From NCBI GenBank assembly GCA_009363875.1, contig CM018698.1, forward strand, positions 56,256,567-56,320,566: 64,000 bases of DNA, given 5' to 3'. The translations under genes were made by a program, and so were the position numbers. Of this stretch, positions 10,759 through 22,085 are shown one piece after another (the first letter of the stretch is position 1; each line of letters opens with the position of its first letter). Source of the DNA: Mikania micrantha. Its lineage: Eukaryota > Streptophyta > Magnoliopsida > Asterales > Asteraceae. The notes under the pieces were generated by a model. The model saw only the letters and a list, made by a program, of their open reading frames with translations, ran no database searches and had not been told where the DNA came from.

Positions 10759-13591
10759 GGTAACACCCTAACTTCTTTCACGTTTACACGTGTCAAAATT
10801 TTGGTCCCAGTTTAAAACTTTACCACAAAATCATGTTTGGAAGCGTGAGATTACCATTTCATAAGTTAAACACACTTAATTTCATAACATTTATATTTAT
10901 GATTAATAAAACTAGTGTGTTTAAGTTTAATACCACCAAAGATTTTACATAACTTTTGGTTCAGCTTCAAAACATGCCCGATCTGATCGCCCGATGCATA
11001 TCTATCTTTGACCTGTAACATCACATATAAGGTCACAATTAGTTCATATGAACTAAGTAAGTAACCCCTCCCAAAGTTCCCAAAAACTTATTTAAACCCA
11101 TCCACATACATATCATATGGATGTTAATCATGTATAGATAATAATATATCATATTCAAACATCAACTTGCACCCAACACAAATGGTGCATTTATTTCCCT
11201 TAATGGGACATTTTCACATATATGAGTATATTATCTAATTCAACTCTATCACCAGCACCTCTGGCTAAATTAAAGCACCATATATATATACACATATATA
11301 TATATATATTGGCTTAACCAATTATCCACACACCTGTGGTTTCAACAATTTAGTTTCCGGATTAACCGGTTATCCACACATTTGTGGTATCACAACAAAA
11401 TGTAAAAATACATTTTTCACAATCAATATTCAAACTGAGTCATTTCTATTCGAGTTGACTCACAACATAATAATATCATATTACCAATCATCAACTATTG
11501 CTCACAATAGTTTACTCAAAATTACACTATAGTGTTCACATTCCTGTACTTCCACCAAATCTATTTGTCAGCACCTCTGACTATTCACACATTTGTGGTA
11601 TCATAATTAGTTCAAGTCTTGAGATGTTCACCCACCGGTACTTCCATCTAAGACAAATTGCTAGCATCTCTAGCTATCCACCATTGTGGAGTCATAATTA
11701 ATTCAAGTCTTAAGATGTTCACCTACCGGTACTTCCATCTAAGACCATTGCCAGCACCTCTGGCTATCCACCATTGTGGAGTCATAAATAATTCAAGTCT
11801 TAAGATGTTCACCCACCGGTACTTCCATCTGAGACAATTGCTAGCACCTCTGGCTATCCACCATTGTGGAGTCATAAATAATTCAAGTATTAAGATGTTC
11901 ACCCACCGGTCCTTCCATCTAAGATAATTGCCAGCACCTCTGGCTATCCACCATTGTGGAGTCATAATTATTTCAATCAAATTACTATGATGTTCACCCA
12001 CCGGTACTTCCGTCATAGAGTTCTCATACTTTCATTCACCAAGGTATTGGATTTATCATAGGTTGTTGAACTTTTACCATTCAACTTTCCCATATCACCA
12101 ATGCCATATTTATCATACAAATTCATTCGACAACACATTCAATGTTCATTATGTGATGTCGTAGTTGTGGGATTACTTATTCAAACACCGGGTCATCCGG
12201 CTATTCTTATGCAATCTATGTTGCATATTCAATTCAATCGTGACATAAACACATTGGAACTTAACATATATACATTAGAGTCTATTAAATCAATTTGTTC
12301 CAATTTAATTATGCACATTCATTCAAACCAATCAATGTATATACATCACAATCAAGTAGACTCTTTCTACTACTTATATGTAATGTTACAGTAAGTTGGG
12401 TAACTTACCTGGTGCATACGGTTGTTCACTTCCTACAACCTCGTTTCCACTTTTGTGGCTTATCCCTTGACTTTCACCATCAATACCTAGTTGTATTCAC
12501 ATATATGCAACTAAGTTCAATACATATAGCACATACAATCAAGTTCAACGCACTTGACTGGTTTGACTTGATCAAAGTCAATTTATCACATAATTGACTT
12601 TATCTTACTACCTTTAGCAAGTTTTAGTCAATTATCACAATTAATCACATTTCATGCCTCTCCTAGGCATTTCATCAATTAATTGATGTTCATTATATTA
12701 GTTACGATCTTTAATCATTTCTATTATTCAAAAATTCATTTATGATCATAACTATTAATAATTTTAACATCAATTCATCACATACCAATATTTAATCCAC
12801 GGATCATAATCCATATTTCATTTAAAATCATAATCTACCCATCCTAATAGATATCACACCATGATATGGGTTTCATAACAACCAGACATTATCCCGGCTT
12901 CAAAACGAAGATTTCACCATCAAAATATCAAGTTCTTCGTTTCTAACAATCCCTAGTTATCAACTAGGCAATAATCAATACCCATAATCATAGTATTACA
13001 TTCAAAACTAAATTTAATTCACACAATATTAAACTAGTAGGATAAAACGGACCGTTACCTAATCTGACGGATTTCTGCGCGTAGGACAACGATCAAAGCT
13101 TGTAGAAACGTTCCTGGGTGCGATCCAGATGTTTGAAAGGCTTTGAAATGGAGTTTGAAGGCTGAAATTAGAGTCTGGAAGTGTTCTTGGGCGTACAAGA
13201 TCGAAAATGAAGAAGAAAATACGTTCTGGAAGAAATATGATCCTTAAAACACAATTTGGCCGACTTAACGTGCCAGGCGAATCGCCCCAGACCGAGGTTT
13301 GGCCCGGGGCGTACCGCCCCATGTCTATTTCGTCAATTTTTGATCTTATCTTCTTTTCGCGATTCCGGACAATTCGTAACTCCGTTTCGCGCACGGTTTT
13401 CGCCCACGTTCACCATTTTTCGCATACTATATAAAAATTACAATCATCAAATCAACATGGATTTCTAGAACGATCACATGTGCTCTTGGCATTGATGACG
13501 TAATTATCACATATTTTCAAATTACAACAATCACAATCGTTCAATTAACGATTATTTACAATACATTCATTATTAAAAACCGGTTGTTACA
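10759..13591 (-). mobile_element. Solo LTR, family C, probable TSD CTCCT/CTCCC
   Basis: The insert begins (t)ggtaacaccctaac and ends accggttgttaca. It is flanked by ctcct (10754-10758) and ctccc (13592-13596), a 5-bp target duplication with one mismatch. The first dinucleotide appears mutated from TG. Its right part (about 12990-13591) is the reverse complement of 56397-57100 inside the CACTA element, sharing for example tcgcgcacggttttcgcccacgtt with small changes, so both belong to one LTR family. The AT-rich interior has a tandem array and no convincing gene. Apparent ORFs at 13059-13470 are LTR sequence. Confidence 0.75.
11570..12010. repeat. About five tandem copies of a 90-bp unit in LTR C
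   Basis: The landmark ACCGGT inside ttcacccaccggtacttcc falls at 11634, 11725, 11815, 11905 and 12000, giving periods of 91, 90, 90 and 95. Each unit also carries cacctctggctatccaccattgtgg. More degenerate relatives lie upstream at about 11258-11400 (cacacctgtggt, cacatttgtggt). In-frame readings across it give apparent repeat proteins (11658-11927 plus, 11723-12016 minus) that I do not regard as genes. Confidence 0.9.
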
Positions 13592-15695
13592 CTCCCCCTA
13601 TTTGAAAAGTTTGTAAAAGAGTAAAGATGGGCTGTAAACTCACCTTAAAAGTGATCAGTAAGCAAATGCGTAAGCTCCTGTGCTGAAAGCGTGACGGTCA
13701 CCGGCTACCTATATCGCATATCATACGTGAGTTCGTGTAAGTGACCATGTACGTGTTCGTGCTCGTGTTTGTGCTCAACAACCCTCGATTGTTCATGTTT
13801 GTCCATGTCGGTCCACATTGACCGTGTTTGCTCATGTTGATCCACATTCGTGTCAAGTCAACGACCCGTTGGTGAACCGTGTGTCGATTGTGAATCGAGT
13901 AACATTTGTGTTAGTGCTCGTCGTGTGCAAAACGCGCAAATCGCGTTCGTGGACAACTTACTATTTATAGTAAGTTTTATTTTTGGAAAGTTCACCACAC
14001 TTATCGATTTTAAGGTTCTAGCATGCTTGTTAGTCCTACGTGATCATGTTAACACATAGCACTCTGATAAAAGAAATGAAGTAAGCATACGAGTCACGTT
14101 TGCATACAAAAGTTTCCTAAAAAGGAAAGTTCCTAGATTTAGCAAGTTTATCATCGGAAACCATCTAGCGTATCATACTAACCATATTAAGTCACAATAA
14201 GTCATTTAGCACTTACAAATCATGCATTATACGTAAAGATAGAATTTTCTAAAAATAAAGTTACTATAAATAGTAACTGTGACAATATCATTCAAAGGAT
14301 TATCCTAAGCATTTCTATACCATTTTCAAGTCAAATAATCATTATATAATATCATTCAGCATCACATAAACGTACCATATAGCTCAATTCATCGAATAGC
14401 AAGTTCCATTTCTAAAAAGTTACTATATATAGTAACTAGTTCAAAATTATTCGAATCAATCCCAAATCCATTTCTAAGCATTCTAATCATCATAATTCCA
14501 TCCAAATAACAAATCTACATACATGCATGATCATATTCTCATTCATAACATCACTTTGTAACTAAAAAGTTACTAAAAATAGAAAGAATCATAAATAATC
14601 GATTTCGACCATAAAAATCATGTTTTAATCTTGCAAATGTGCTCAAACAATATCAAGAACCATTTCTATATGATCAAATCCATCTAAAGCCCCTTAGATC
14701 ATACATGCAAGTAGGCCTTTTGATCATTTATGACAAAATCTTGAATTTCATACATATACATACTCATAGATCATCATAAAACATTCTCTAATCATCCTAG
14801 ATCATCAATAACAGTAGAAATAACAACAAACCCAGATTCAAACATCCCAAAATTCGTGCATGCAAGGCTAGGGGGCTTGCATGCGAGTTTTAGGCCTTGC
14901 ATGTGTGTTTGTGTGTGTTGAAAGTGTATAGAACTCATGGAAACTACCTTCTAGTGCCTTCAAAGGTTGAGATGTTGAATCAACCAGCTTCTAGAGCTCC
15001 TGGTTCGTTGGTTTTGACAGGTACAAGATGAAGGTGGTGGTTTCAAGTTCCAAGCTTCAGCAATGATGTTCTTGGTGTTCCAGAGATGAAATCAGATGGT
15101 TATGGGAGAGATGAACCGAGAGGAGGCGTGTGAGTTCAAGAGATATGATTAAAATGGGTAATGTAGGCATCATTGTCTTGGTTTTATAAAGATTTGGCGA
15201 TTGGGTGTCGTCGCGTACCGCCGAGAGGGTCCAAGATCTTCTCGGCGTACCGCGATGGATTTCGGGGATTCAATTTCCCCCGCCCACCCATCGTGTACCG
15301 CCATGGGCATCTCAAGGGTCCCTAGCGTACCGATACGGGCCCTGGAAAAGCCCAATAGGCCCAATTTCAATGGTTAGATCCGTTCGTCAACGTTTTCATG
15401 CTTACGAACTATCATTCGGCCTCGTTTGAACTTCCAAGTTCAATGTTTGAGCTTTTCTCGAGATTTCTAGTGTTTTGTTACACGATGTGCTAAACGTTCA
15501 CCAACGTTCGTGTTCCTTTAGACACGTATGTGCATTTAGCGATAATTCACCGAATTATCGTGTTTATGTCAGTGTTCGTACCGTCATGCCACGTGTCACA
15601 CTAAATTAAACTAATTCTAGTGCCACGTGTACAAATATCAATTAAATAAACATTTAAGTAAATAGGATGCTGACCTGAATTTACGGGGTGTCACA
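13592..15695 (-). mobile_element. 5' LTR of element A, outer segment
   Basis: The LTR resumes after the family C insert and ends ttacggggtgtcaca at 15695. The last 200 bases match 1-195 of the window. The following bases (gcaaa...) belong to the 5' LTR of element D, so A is inserted in D. The other end of A lies before the window, and its target duplication cannot be checked. A short stretch repeats aaagttactatataTAGtaact-type sequence (about 14240-14580). No gene is supported. Confidence 0.82.
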
Positions 15696-16171
15696 GCAAA
15701 GCCCCGCCCAACATCTACTCTATAAATAGGAGGCTTGCCTCCACATTTTGACCGATCTTATTTGGCAAGGGAACCACACCTTGCTTCTCAACATTCTCTC
15801 TCTCTTCAAGACTTGTATCTCTTTGCTTCTCATTCTCTACTATGCTCCTTCTTATAAGCACGAAACCCTTAGCCAGGCCTGGCAAGGTTCTGGCTCTGGA
15901 ATTATGAGGATAACAGTACCATACATTCTTCTTCGCCAGCCTTGGCAACACTACTCTCTTATCTCTTATGTTTTATAATTACTTGTTACGCATTACTCAT
16001 CTTTTCATCTTATATAGATTACTGACTTGAGCATCAGAGTGTCCACGGGGATAATCCCCTTGTGCCCTCTAACGTAGGTCTTATATGTTGTTGCAGCTAG
16101 GATCCATGCTCGGGATAACAAGGCACGACTTACCCCGACTCAAGCCCGACCCGGATTTGGTTGTAGTAACA
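15696..16171 (+). mobile_element. 5' LTR of element D (3' portion)
   Basis: It aligns with 21622-22085 of the 3' LTR, with scattered substitutions and small indels (for example an extra taccccgact block near 16130). A TATA box (ctataaatagg, about 15720) sits upstream of a pyrimidine-rich leader, so transcription probably starts just downstream. It ends gttgtagtaaca. Earlier LTR sequence was separated from it by element A at 15695/15696. Confidence 0.85.
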
Positions 16172-16190
16172 TTTGGCTCCCATCGTGGGG
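16172..16190 (+). promoter_or_regulatory. Primer-binding-site-like sequence of element D
   Basis: The sequence tttggctcccatcgtgggg directly follows the LTR end, the place where a tRNA primer would anneal. It differs from the tRNA-Met site used by elements A and E. I cannot assign the tRNA with confidence. Confidence 0.5.
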
Positions 16191-16519
16191 CTCGAGAATA
16201 CAACCTGCATGATGCCTCATGCCCACAGATATAACAAAATTTCCCAGACCTGCATTTTTTTCACTCTACATATGATGGCTTGATGTGAGTTTCATCATGT
16301 TGACACATGACTTTTGAACACGGCTTCACCATATTCTGTTTTATCCAAGTTCATATGCAATTGTGAGGAACTTTGTTCTATGAATCCGGTTTTTATCACT
16401 TAACAGATTGTTTGGTACCTACTCATTTTCGCACCTTCCTCCTTTCAAAGTTTCAACCGTAAAACAGGAGTGAAGAACCTTCAACCACTACCTTTGGTGA
16501 CGTTTACGACGCTTGTAGA

Positions 16520-16828
16520 GGACTGCCCTTTCTTGCCCATATAATATGTGGCCAGGGGTTTTCACTTTTCGCTTCATTATTGATGATGACCGGAGCCGGA
16601 GCGACTTACCTCTTCAGTGCGTACTCCAAATATATCAAAACCTCCACAGGTTACGACCTCACCCTCAACCTCCTTTTACTCTTCAAAGACCTCGGTGCCA
16701 ATGTCGGTGTCCTCTCTGGTCTGATCGTCAACTATGCCCTTTCATGGTTTGTGCTCTTACTTGGCTCCGCCTTGACCTTCGGAGGTCACTTCATGATCTG
16801 GCTAGCTGTCGCCAACAAAATCTCTTGA
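16520..16828 (+). pseudogene. Fragment of an NFD4 / nodulin-like MFS transporter gene carried by element D
   Basis: The frame ending at the stop at 16826-16828 reads ...GFSLFASLLMMTGAGATYLF, then KDLGANVGVLSGLI, WFVLLLGSALTFGGHFMIWLAV. This matches the N-terminal nodulin-like domain of NUCLEAR FUSION DEFECTIVE 4-type membrane proteins, whose usual length exceeds 500 residues. Only about the first 85-95 residues are present, covering the first two to three membrane helices. The conserved FKDLGANVGVLSGLI block is intact. After WLAVANKIS a stop replaces the continuation, and no later exon is seen. The piece lies about 350 bases inside the 5' LTR, in the same orientation as the element. This suggests transduplication of a host exon. 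A relic gene engulfed by D is the alternative. Confidence 0.78.
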
Positions 16829-18479
16829 CTGAAAGTATGTCGCCAACAACAGAGCTCTAGTGGCTTCTATTTCTATTTTTATGGAAAGTAGAGGTGTTGT
16901 TCTCTAATTATTAATCCTTCTAATCACGTTGCTTCTGGCTACCTTTCCTCGACGTTTGAAAGAACCACTTGTTCATCTTGTGGACTAATGTACCACCCGT
17001 CATCCATGAGTTACAAGTACACCTAGGCATAACTTACAGCGCCTTAAAATAACCTATTATGTCGTATTTTTATTTTATTTTTTCTTTTTCTTTCTTTAAT
17101 ATAGTGTAGGCTTTTTTAACTTTTCACTTCTTCCCATAAAGTAAACTACACACATCTCAAACTGATCATAACAATGACAAGTGATAGACTTTAGCTTGTG
17201 CATAAAGCTAAGGTAGCCTATTATCTTTTTTATGCAGGCATAAGAATATTTGTATGTTATAATGATAATATCTTTCTACGTACACTACATATTTAACCTT
17301 CTATTTCAAGTAAAATAAAATAAAATCTAGAGGATAATGTTTTATCCAGTGAACTTATGACTTAATTGATCTTTTGAAAAAAAAATACATATATATTTTT
17401 TATATATACACATATACATGTATATTAAATATACATGCATATATGAGAGCATCATTAGTAATTTTTTCTTTCTAATTAGGTCGATGAAAATAACCAGTTC
17501 TGGTTATTGTTTTTATATAACACCCAAAGTAACCTAGTTTTGGTTATTGTTTGTAGATAACACCAAATTATGGTTTCCGAAGGTACTATGGTATTAGCCA
17601 ACCTTTTTTAATTAAGGTGTTAATGCTTAAATTACTCCATAACAAAATTGGTTATGTATAAACTTAATAGTATTTGTTTTCATCATAGAAACACGTGTGA
17701 TATACACACACAAACGAAACAAGCTTTGTGCTTTGCACATGTTTGAGTTCATTCAAAATGAAGCAAGAATTTAGCAGGGCCGAAATGTCACACCAAGTAA
17801 TTAATGGTGCTGGTTGGTTACGTTTTACTCAAAACTATGGGTCATCATTAAAGTAAATTATAAGATATTGGTTTTAGCCCCACTGTTGAAATACAACATG
17901 TGATTCACTAGAGAGCTTCTAACAAATCATAAAAAAAAAGCGGTCAAAACCTATGAAGATTCCTGGGGGTTACAAGAAAACGGAAAAGTAGTATATTGTG
18001 GCACTTTCTCCAACGTTTATCTTTTGATAAAATAAGAAATATCACCTTTTGCAGAAGAAGGAAATCACTTTTACAAACTTGCAGAAATCTTTTTCTGACA
18101 TTCAACAACACAGGTGTTGTCATGAGTTGTCAAGTCCAGCCAGTCAGCAAGAATATTGATATGCAAATACTTTTCAGACAATATCTACGAGGGGTATTTT
18201 GATGATCCGACTTGGCATTCCAAGTCCAGCTACTTAGCAAGGATACATACAGGCACACACTTTTATGATAATGTGTAGCAAAGAGAGGAGTTAGCTGTTC
18301 TGTACAGCAAGGATACAACTCTTAAAAACCTTTAACATAACCTAACTCAACAACTTCAAGGAAAAACATGCTACAAAATCATCTTACGCCATCGTGAACA
18401 CAAGGAAATTCAAATACAATCGATTCAGATCACCTTATCCAGCTAAGGACAAATTATCTTTTAGTCTTGAAAAATAGGA
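16829..18479. other. Element D interior, no gene seen
   Basis: AT-rich sequence with no coding signal that I recognise. It includes ta-rich simple sequence at about 17380-17445 and a duplicated phrase at about 17490-17560 (taaccagttctggttattgttt versus cctagttttggttattgtttg). The 17996-18318 stretch repeats ccaagtccagc(c/t)a with cagcaaggata. No domains are visible. Confidence 0.6.
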
Positions 18480-19110
18480 TCGCTTGGCCGCAAGCCAAGT
18501 TACCTTGCTTGCCTAGAATCTAGGCCAAGGCAGGGATGCTAAGCCATGCCAACTTGCCTAGAAAGCGCCATTGTCACCTTGCTTGAGAAAAGGCAAGGCC
18601 ACCTTACTTTGAAGAAGCTCCGGTTGCTGTGTTTAGCAAAAGCCCAAGAGGCTTAGCCATGCCACTTTTCCTGGAAAGCTTCATGGGCACCTTTCTTTGA
18701 AGAAGCTCAAGTTACTGTGTTTAGTAAGAGCCAAAGAGGCTAGGCCATGCCACCTTGCTTGGAAAGTTTCATGGGCACCTTGCTTGATAAAAGGCAGGGC
18801 CATCTTACTTTGAAGAAGCTCAAGTTACTGTGTTTAGTAAGAGCCCAAGAGGCCAAGCCATGCCACATTTCCTGGAAAGCGCCATGGGCACCTTGCTGGA
18901 GAAAAGGCAATGTCACCTTACTTTGAAGAAGCTCGAGTCATCATGTTTAGCAAGAGCTCAAGAGGCTAGGCCAAGCCACCATTCATAAAAAAGGCCATAA
19001 GCTACCTTGCTTTAGAGGAAAGATCTTCTTACTTTATAAAGTATCAAGTCATCTTGCTTAACAAGAGCTCAAGTTGTATTTTTTAACAAAAGCTAAATTC
19101 ACCTTGCCTA
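18480..19110 (+). repeat. Degenerate 90-115-bp tandem repeats rich in CCTTGC/CAAGG (element D interior)
   Basis: The phrase ctttgaagaagctc recurs at about 18607, 18695, 18808 and 18921. It is followed each time by tgtgtttag(c/t)aa(g/a)ag and agaggc, and by variants of gccatgccacctt. The array decays downstream, but CAAGG, CCTTGC and caagtcacctt phrases continue to about 21400. No frame stays open through it, so it looks like structural or expanded non-coding sequence. Confidence 0.75.
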
Positions 19111-20439
19111 ACACAAGGCAAGACTATATTTCCTATTCGCACAGATGGCAAGATCACACTTCCTTCAAAGAGATAAAGTCAACTTACTCGCCAAAGAACG
19201 TAAGTCACCTTTTATCCTTACCGTGAAGAAGCACAAATCATTCTGCTTAAGTTACCTTGCCTGATTGAAGGCGAGGTCTTTTTTCCTTCAAAGAAGGCAA
19301 GTCACCATACCTTCCAAGAGTCTACATCAACATCCAAGTCACCTTGTCTTGCTAGTAGCAAGTTGTCTATTTAGTCAAGGCTTTCTCATAGATATGTTAC
19401 ATTCAAGGTGATGACAGATGAAGGTAACACCTCACCATCCGTGCTAAGCTTACCAAGGCAGAACTGCTAACAGAAGGAAGACATTAGTCCTCCCAAACTA
19501 GCTAAGCATAGCAAGGGCACGAGTCGGCTAAATTACATCTTTTATAAGATAGGCAAACCTCTTCGTCTTGGCTAAGAGTACCAAGTTAGCATGGCTAAGA
19601 GTATTGATGACGTGGGGGGTTAATCTCCAAATCCTGACTAAGCATACCAACCCAGCTTGGCTAAGAGTATTAACCAGAATTTTTATCATGGCTAAGGCAC
19701 AACAGGGTCATCCTGCTAATAACAACGTCTATCCACAAAGATGACCATATTCCACAACATAACGCAAATACACTAGATGGCAAGGTGCTCTTGCGAAAAA
19801 TGGAAAATTTTCCTTACTTTGAAAAAAGTATCATGGTCACCTTGCTCAACAAAAGGCAACTTATTGCAAAAAAAAAAAGCAAGTCACGTTTACCTTTCCT
19901 TGCAAAACAAACAGGTACTTTACGTGTAAAACGCCAAGTCCGCGCTCCTGAAAAAAGGGAAAGCCACCATGGTTTGAAGGATATTAAGTCACATTCTTTA
20001 ATAAAAGCTCAAGTCATCTTACCTAGAACAAGACGATGATATCTTAACTCATAAAATTTTGACATTACCATCTTGCATGGATGTGAAGAAGGTACACATA
20101 ACTTACGTCTGCCTTGGAATTGTTTCCTACAAACAATTGTTCATAATCCTAATAATTGCCTTGCCACAACATTTCAACTGGTTCATGATCAGGCAATGAC
20201 CAATGATCCTACTCATGAGATTGGGGCAGAAGAACTTCTAGTTCTATACTCCTTCCCTAGCAAAATTTATCAAAATAAACTCATAATGAGTTCAACCCTA
20301 CTAATGTTATCTTAGTAGCAATAAATTGGGGGCTAGCATGGTATAATACCACTAAATTCAAACTGATATGCTAAATTGTATTTGGATGTTGAATACATTG
20401 ACAAATATATCACGATATGAAAATAACATCTCCACGGCA

Positions 20440-20620
20440 ATACAATGCATCAATGCTTAGTGAGTTCTGGCCTCGTCCTTCTCTTATAAAGGGTGAGCAC
20501 CTCATAATAAAGCTCCATGGGGTCCGGACTTGACCTGCCCATGTAAAGGTTGAGCACCTGATACAATACTGTTCTGTGGGATCCGGCCTTGACCTACTCA
20601 CGTAAAATAGCGCGCATAGA
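20440..20620. repeat. Three imperfect 55-65-bp repeats in element D
   Basis: The block tctggcctcgtcc...aagggtgagcacct recurs as gtccggacttgacctgcccatgtaaaggttgagcacct and again as atccggccttgacctactcacgtaaaa. The apparent minus-strand ORF over it (20410-20625) simply follows the repeats and is not called as a gene. Confidence 0.6.
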
Positions 20621-21408
20621 AACAAAACTGTCCAAATTAGACGAATTATAGCATAATCAAATGTTTGACATTATCCTTGCTAAAAGGACTAACACCTTGC
20701 CTAGTATCACAAGGCTTGCTTTTACATCAATAAGTGATTGATGATAAGTAAAGATAACCTTTATATTCTGCTTTATCTTCCTAAGAAGAATACTTAGGAA
20801 GCCATTTGAGCAAAAATTTGCACTCAAACTATCGTTATATGTAACACTTGCAGCCATGCATATACTTTGGGAAACCTTGTTTAAACTCACTCAGGTAACC
20901 TTACATAAAGCATTGTCTCAATCAGGCAACCTTGCTTCCCCTTACCAAGGAAGCCTTGCCTTTGCCAGGTGTCTTGCACATTCTTACCTAGGCAGGCTTA
21001 CACAAATTCCACCGAGGCCTCCTTGTCTGGTTTTGCCTAAAAAGCCTTGGCCCAATAAGTATCCTTTCCTGGTCCCACCCAGGCAACTCGGTCTTACCTT
21101 GAAGTCTTGTTTAAGCACAATAAAAATAATGCTCAAGGCCCTATGTATCCTCATAGCCATGAATCAATTTACAACTTTTGTAAAGAATAAAAGAAGATAG
21201 AATCAATCATGCTGAGATCAATTATGGTAAAACTCATCTGCTTATATTCAGAAGCTTTAGGTTAGATAAATCAAAGCTTGCAAGGATAAAGTTCATCCTT
21301 CTAAAACTTAGTATAGTTGACGCTTCGAAGAAAAATGGCAAAAAAAGCCAAGGCCAAGTAAAGTATGAGTTGAGTCTAGAATAATGTTGTTAAAACTACA
21401 TCACACTA

Positions 21409-21418
21409 GACTGGGGGC
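21409..21418 (+). promoter_or_regulatory. Polypurine tract of element D
   Basis: The sequence gactgggggc immediately precedes the start of the 3' LTR (tgatgatgtaggg). It is the expected position and composition for plus-strand priming. Confidence 0.6.
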
Positions 21419-22085
21419 TGATGATGTAGGGTATGGATAAATAACCATGCCTTGCCAATCTTGGCAAGACATGCCTTGCGAACCACTTCCGAGTCAGCCC
21501 TGCCAACCACCTACGGACCAGCCTTGCCAATTTTAGCAATCTTCGCAAGACATCCTTACAAATCGTAACAATGTCCTGATCACTTAGATAGACCCATGAA
21601 GTCTTGTTGGGTCCAGGTATAGCAAAGCCCGGCCCAACATCGACTCTATAAATAGGAGGCTCGCCTCCACATTTCGACAGATCTCATTTGGCAAGGGAAC
21701 CACACCTTGCTTCTCAACATTCTCTCTTTCTTCAAGATTTGTATCTCTTTGCTTCTCATTCTCTGCTATGCTCCTTCTCATAAGCACGAACCCCTTAGCC
21801 AGACTTTGGCAAGGTTCTGGCTCTGGAATTATGAGGATAACACTACCATACACTCTTCTTCGCCAGCCTTGGCGACACTACTCTCTAATCTCTTATGTTT
21901 TATAATTACTTACGCATTATTCATCATTTTATCTTATATATATTACTGACTTGAGTGTCGGAGTGTCCACGGGGATAATCCCCTTAAGCCCTCTAACGTG
22001 GATCTTCTATGTTGTTGCAGCTAGGATCCATGCTCGGGATAACAATGCACGACTCAAGCCCGACCCGGATTTGGTTGTAGTAACA
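21419..22085 (+). mobile_element. 3' LTR of element D
   Basis: It starts TGATGATGTAGGG and ends gttgtagtaaca, about 667 bp. A TATA box (ctataaatagg) lies near 21645. Its last 464 bases align with 15696-16171. The following five bases are gttga; the left target site lies outside the window, so duplication cannot be tested. A further copy of the last 60 bases is found at 47371-47430. Confidence 0.85.

Larger units (their letters stand above)
15696..22085 (+). mobile_element. Element D: non-autonomous LTR retrotransposon, 5' end interrupted by element A
   Basis: Two related LTR copies bracket this region: 15696-16171 (partial) and 21419-22085. The 5' LTR is followed by a primer-site-like sequence (tttggctcccatcgtgggg), and the 3' LTR is preceded by a polypurine tract (ctgggggctg). 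The interior, about 5.2 kb, has no gag, protease, reverse transcriptase or integrase in any frame. It is repetitive and includes a fragment of a host-type gene. This fits a LARD-like element that depends on another element's enzymes. The first part of the 5' LTR lies beyond element A, outside the window. Confidence 0.8.

Noticed and set aside
11658..12016. Repeat-protein-like ORFs on both strands
   Set aside because: They are translations of the 90-bp tandem array in LTR C; the period is a multiple of three, so ORFs on both strands are expected.
13059..13468. Overlapping ORFs with GC-rich content
   Set aside because: The same sequence is found reversed at 56397-57000 inside another LTR, so it is LTR sequence and not a gene.
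16546..16860. 104-codon frame overlapping the NFD4 fragment
   Set aside because: It is a shifted reading of the same DNA. The NFD4 match is in the other frame.
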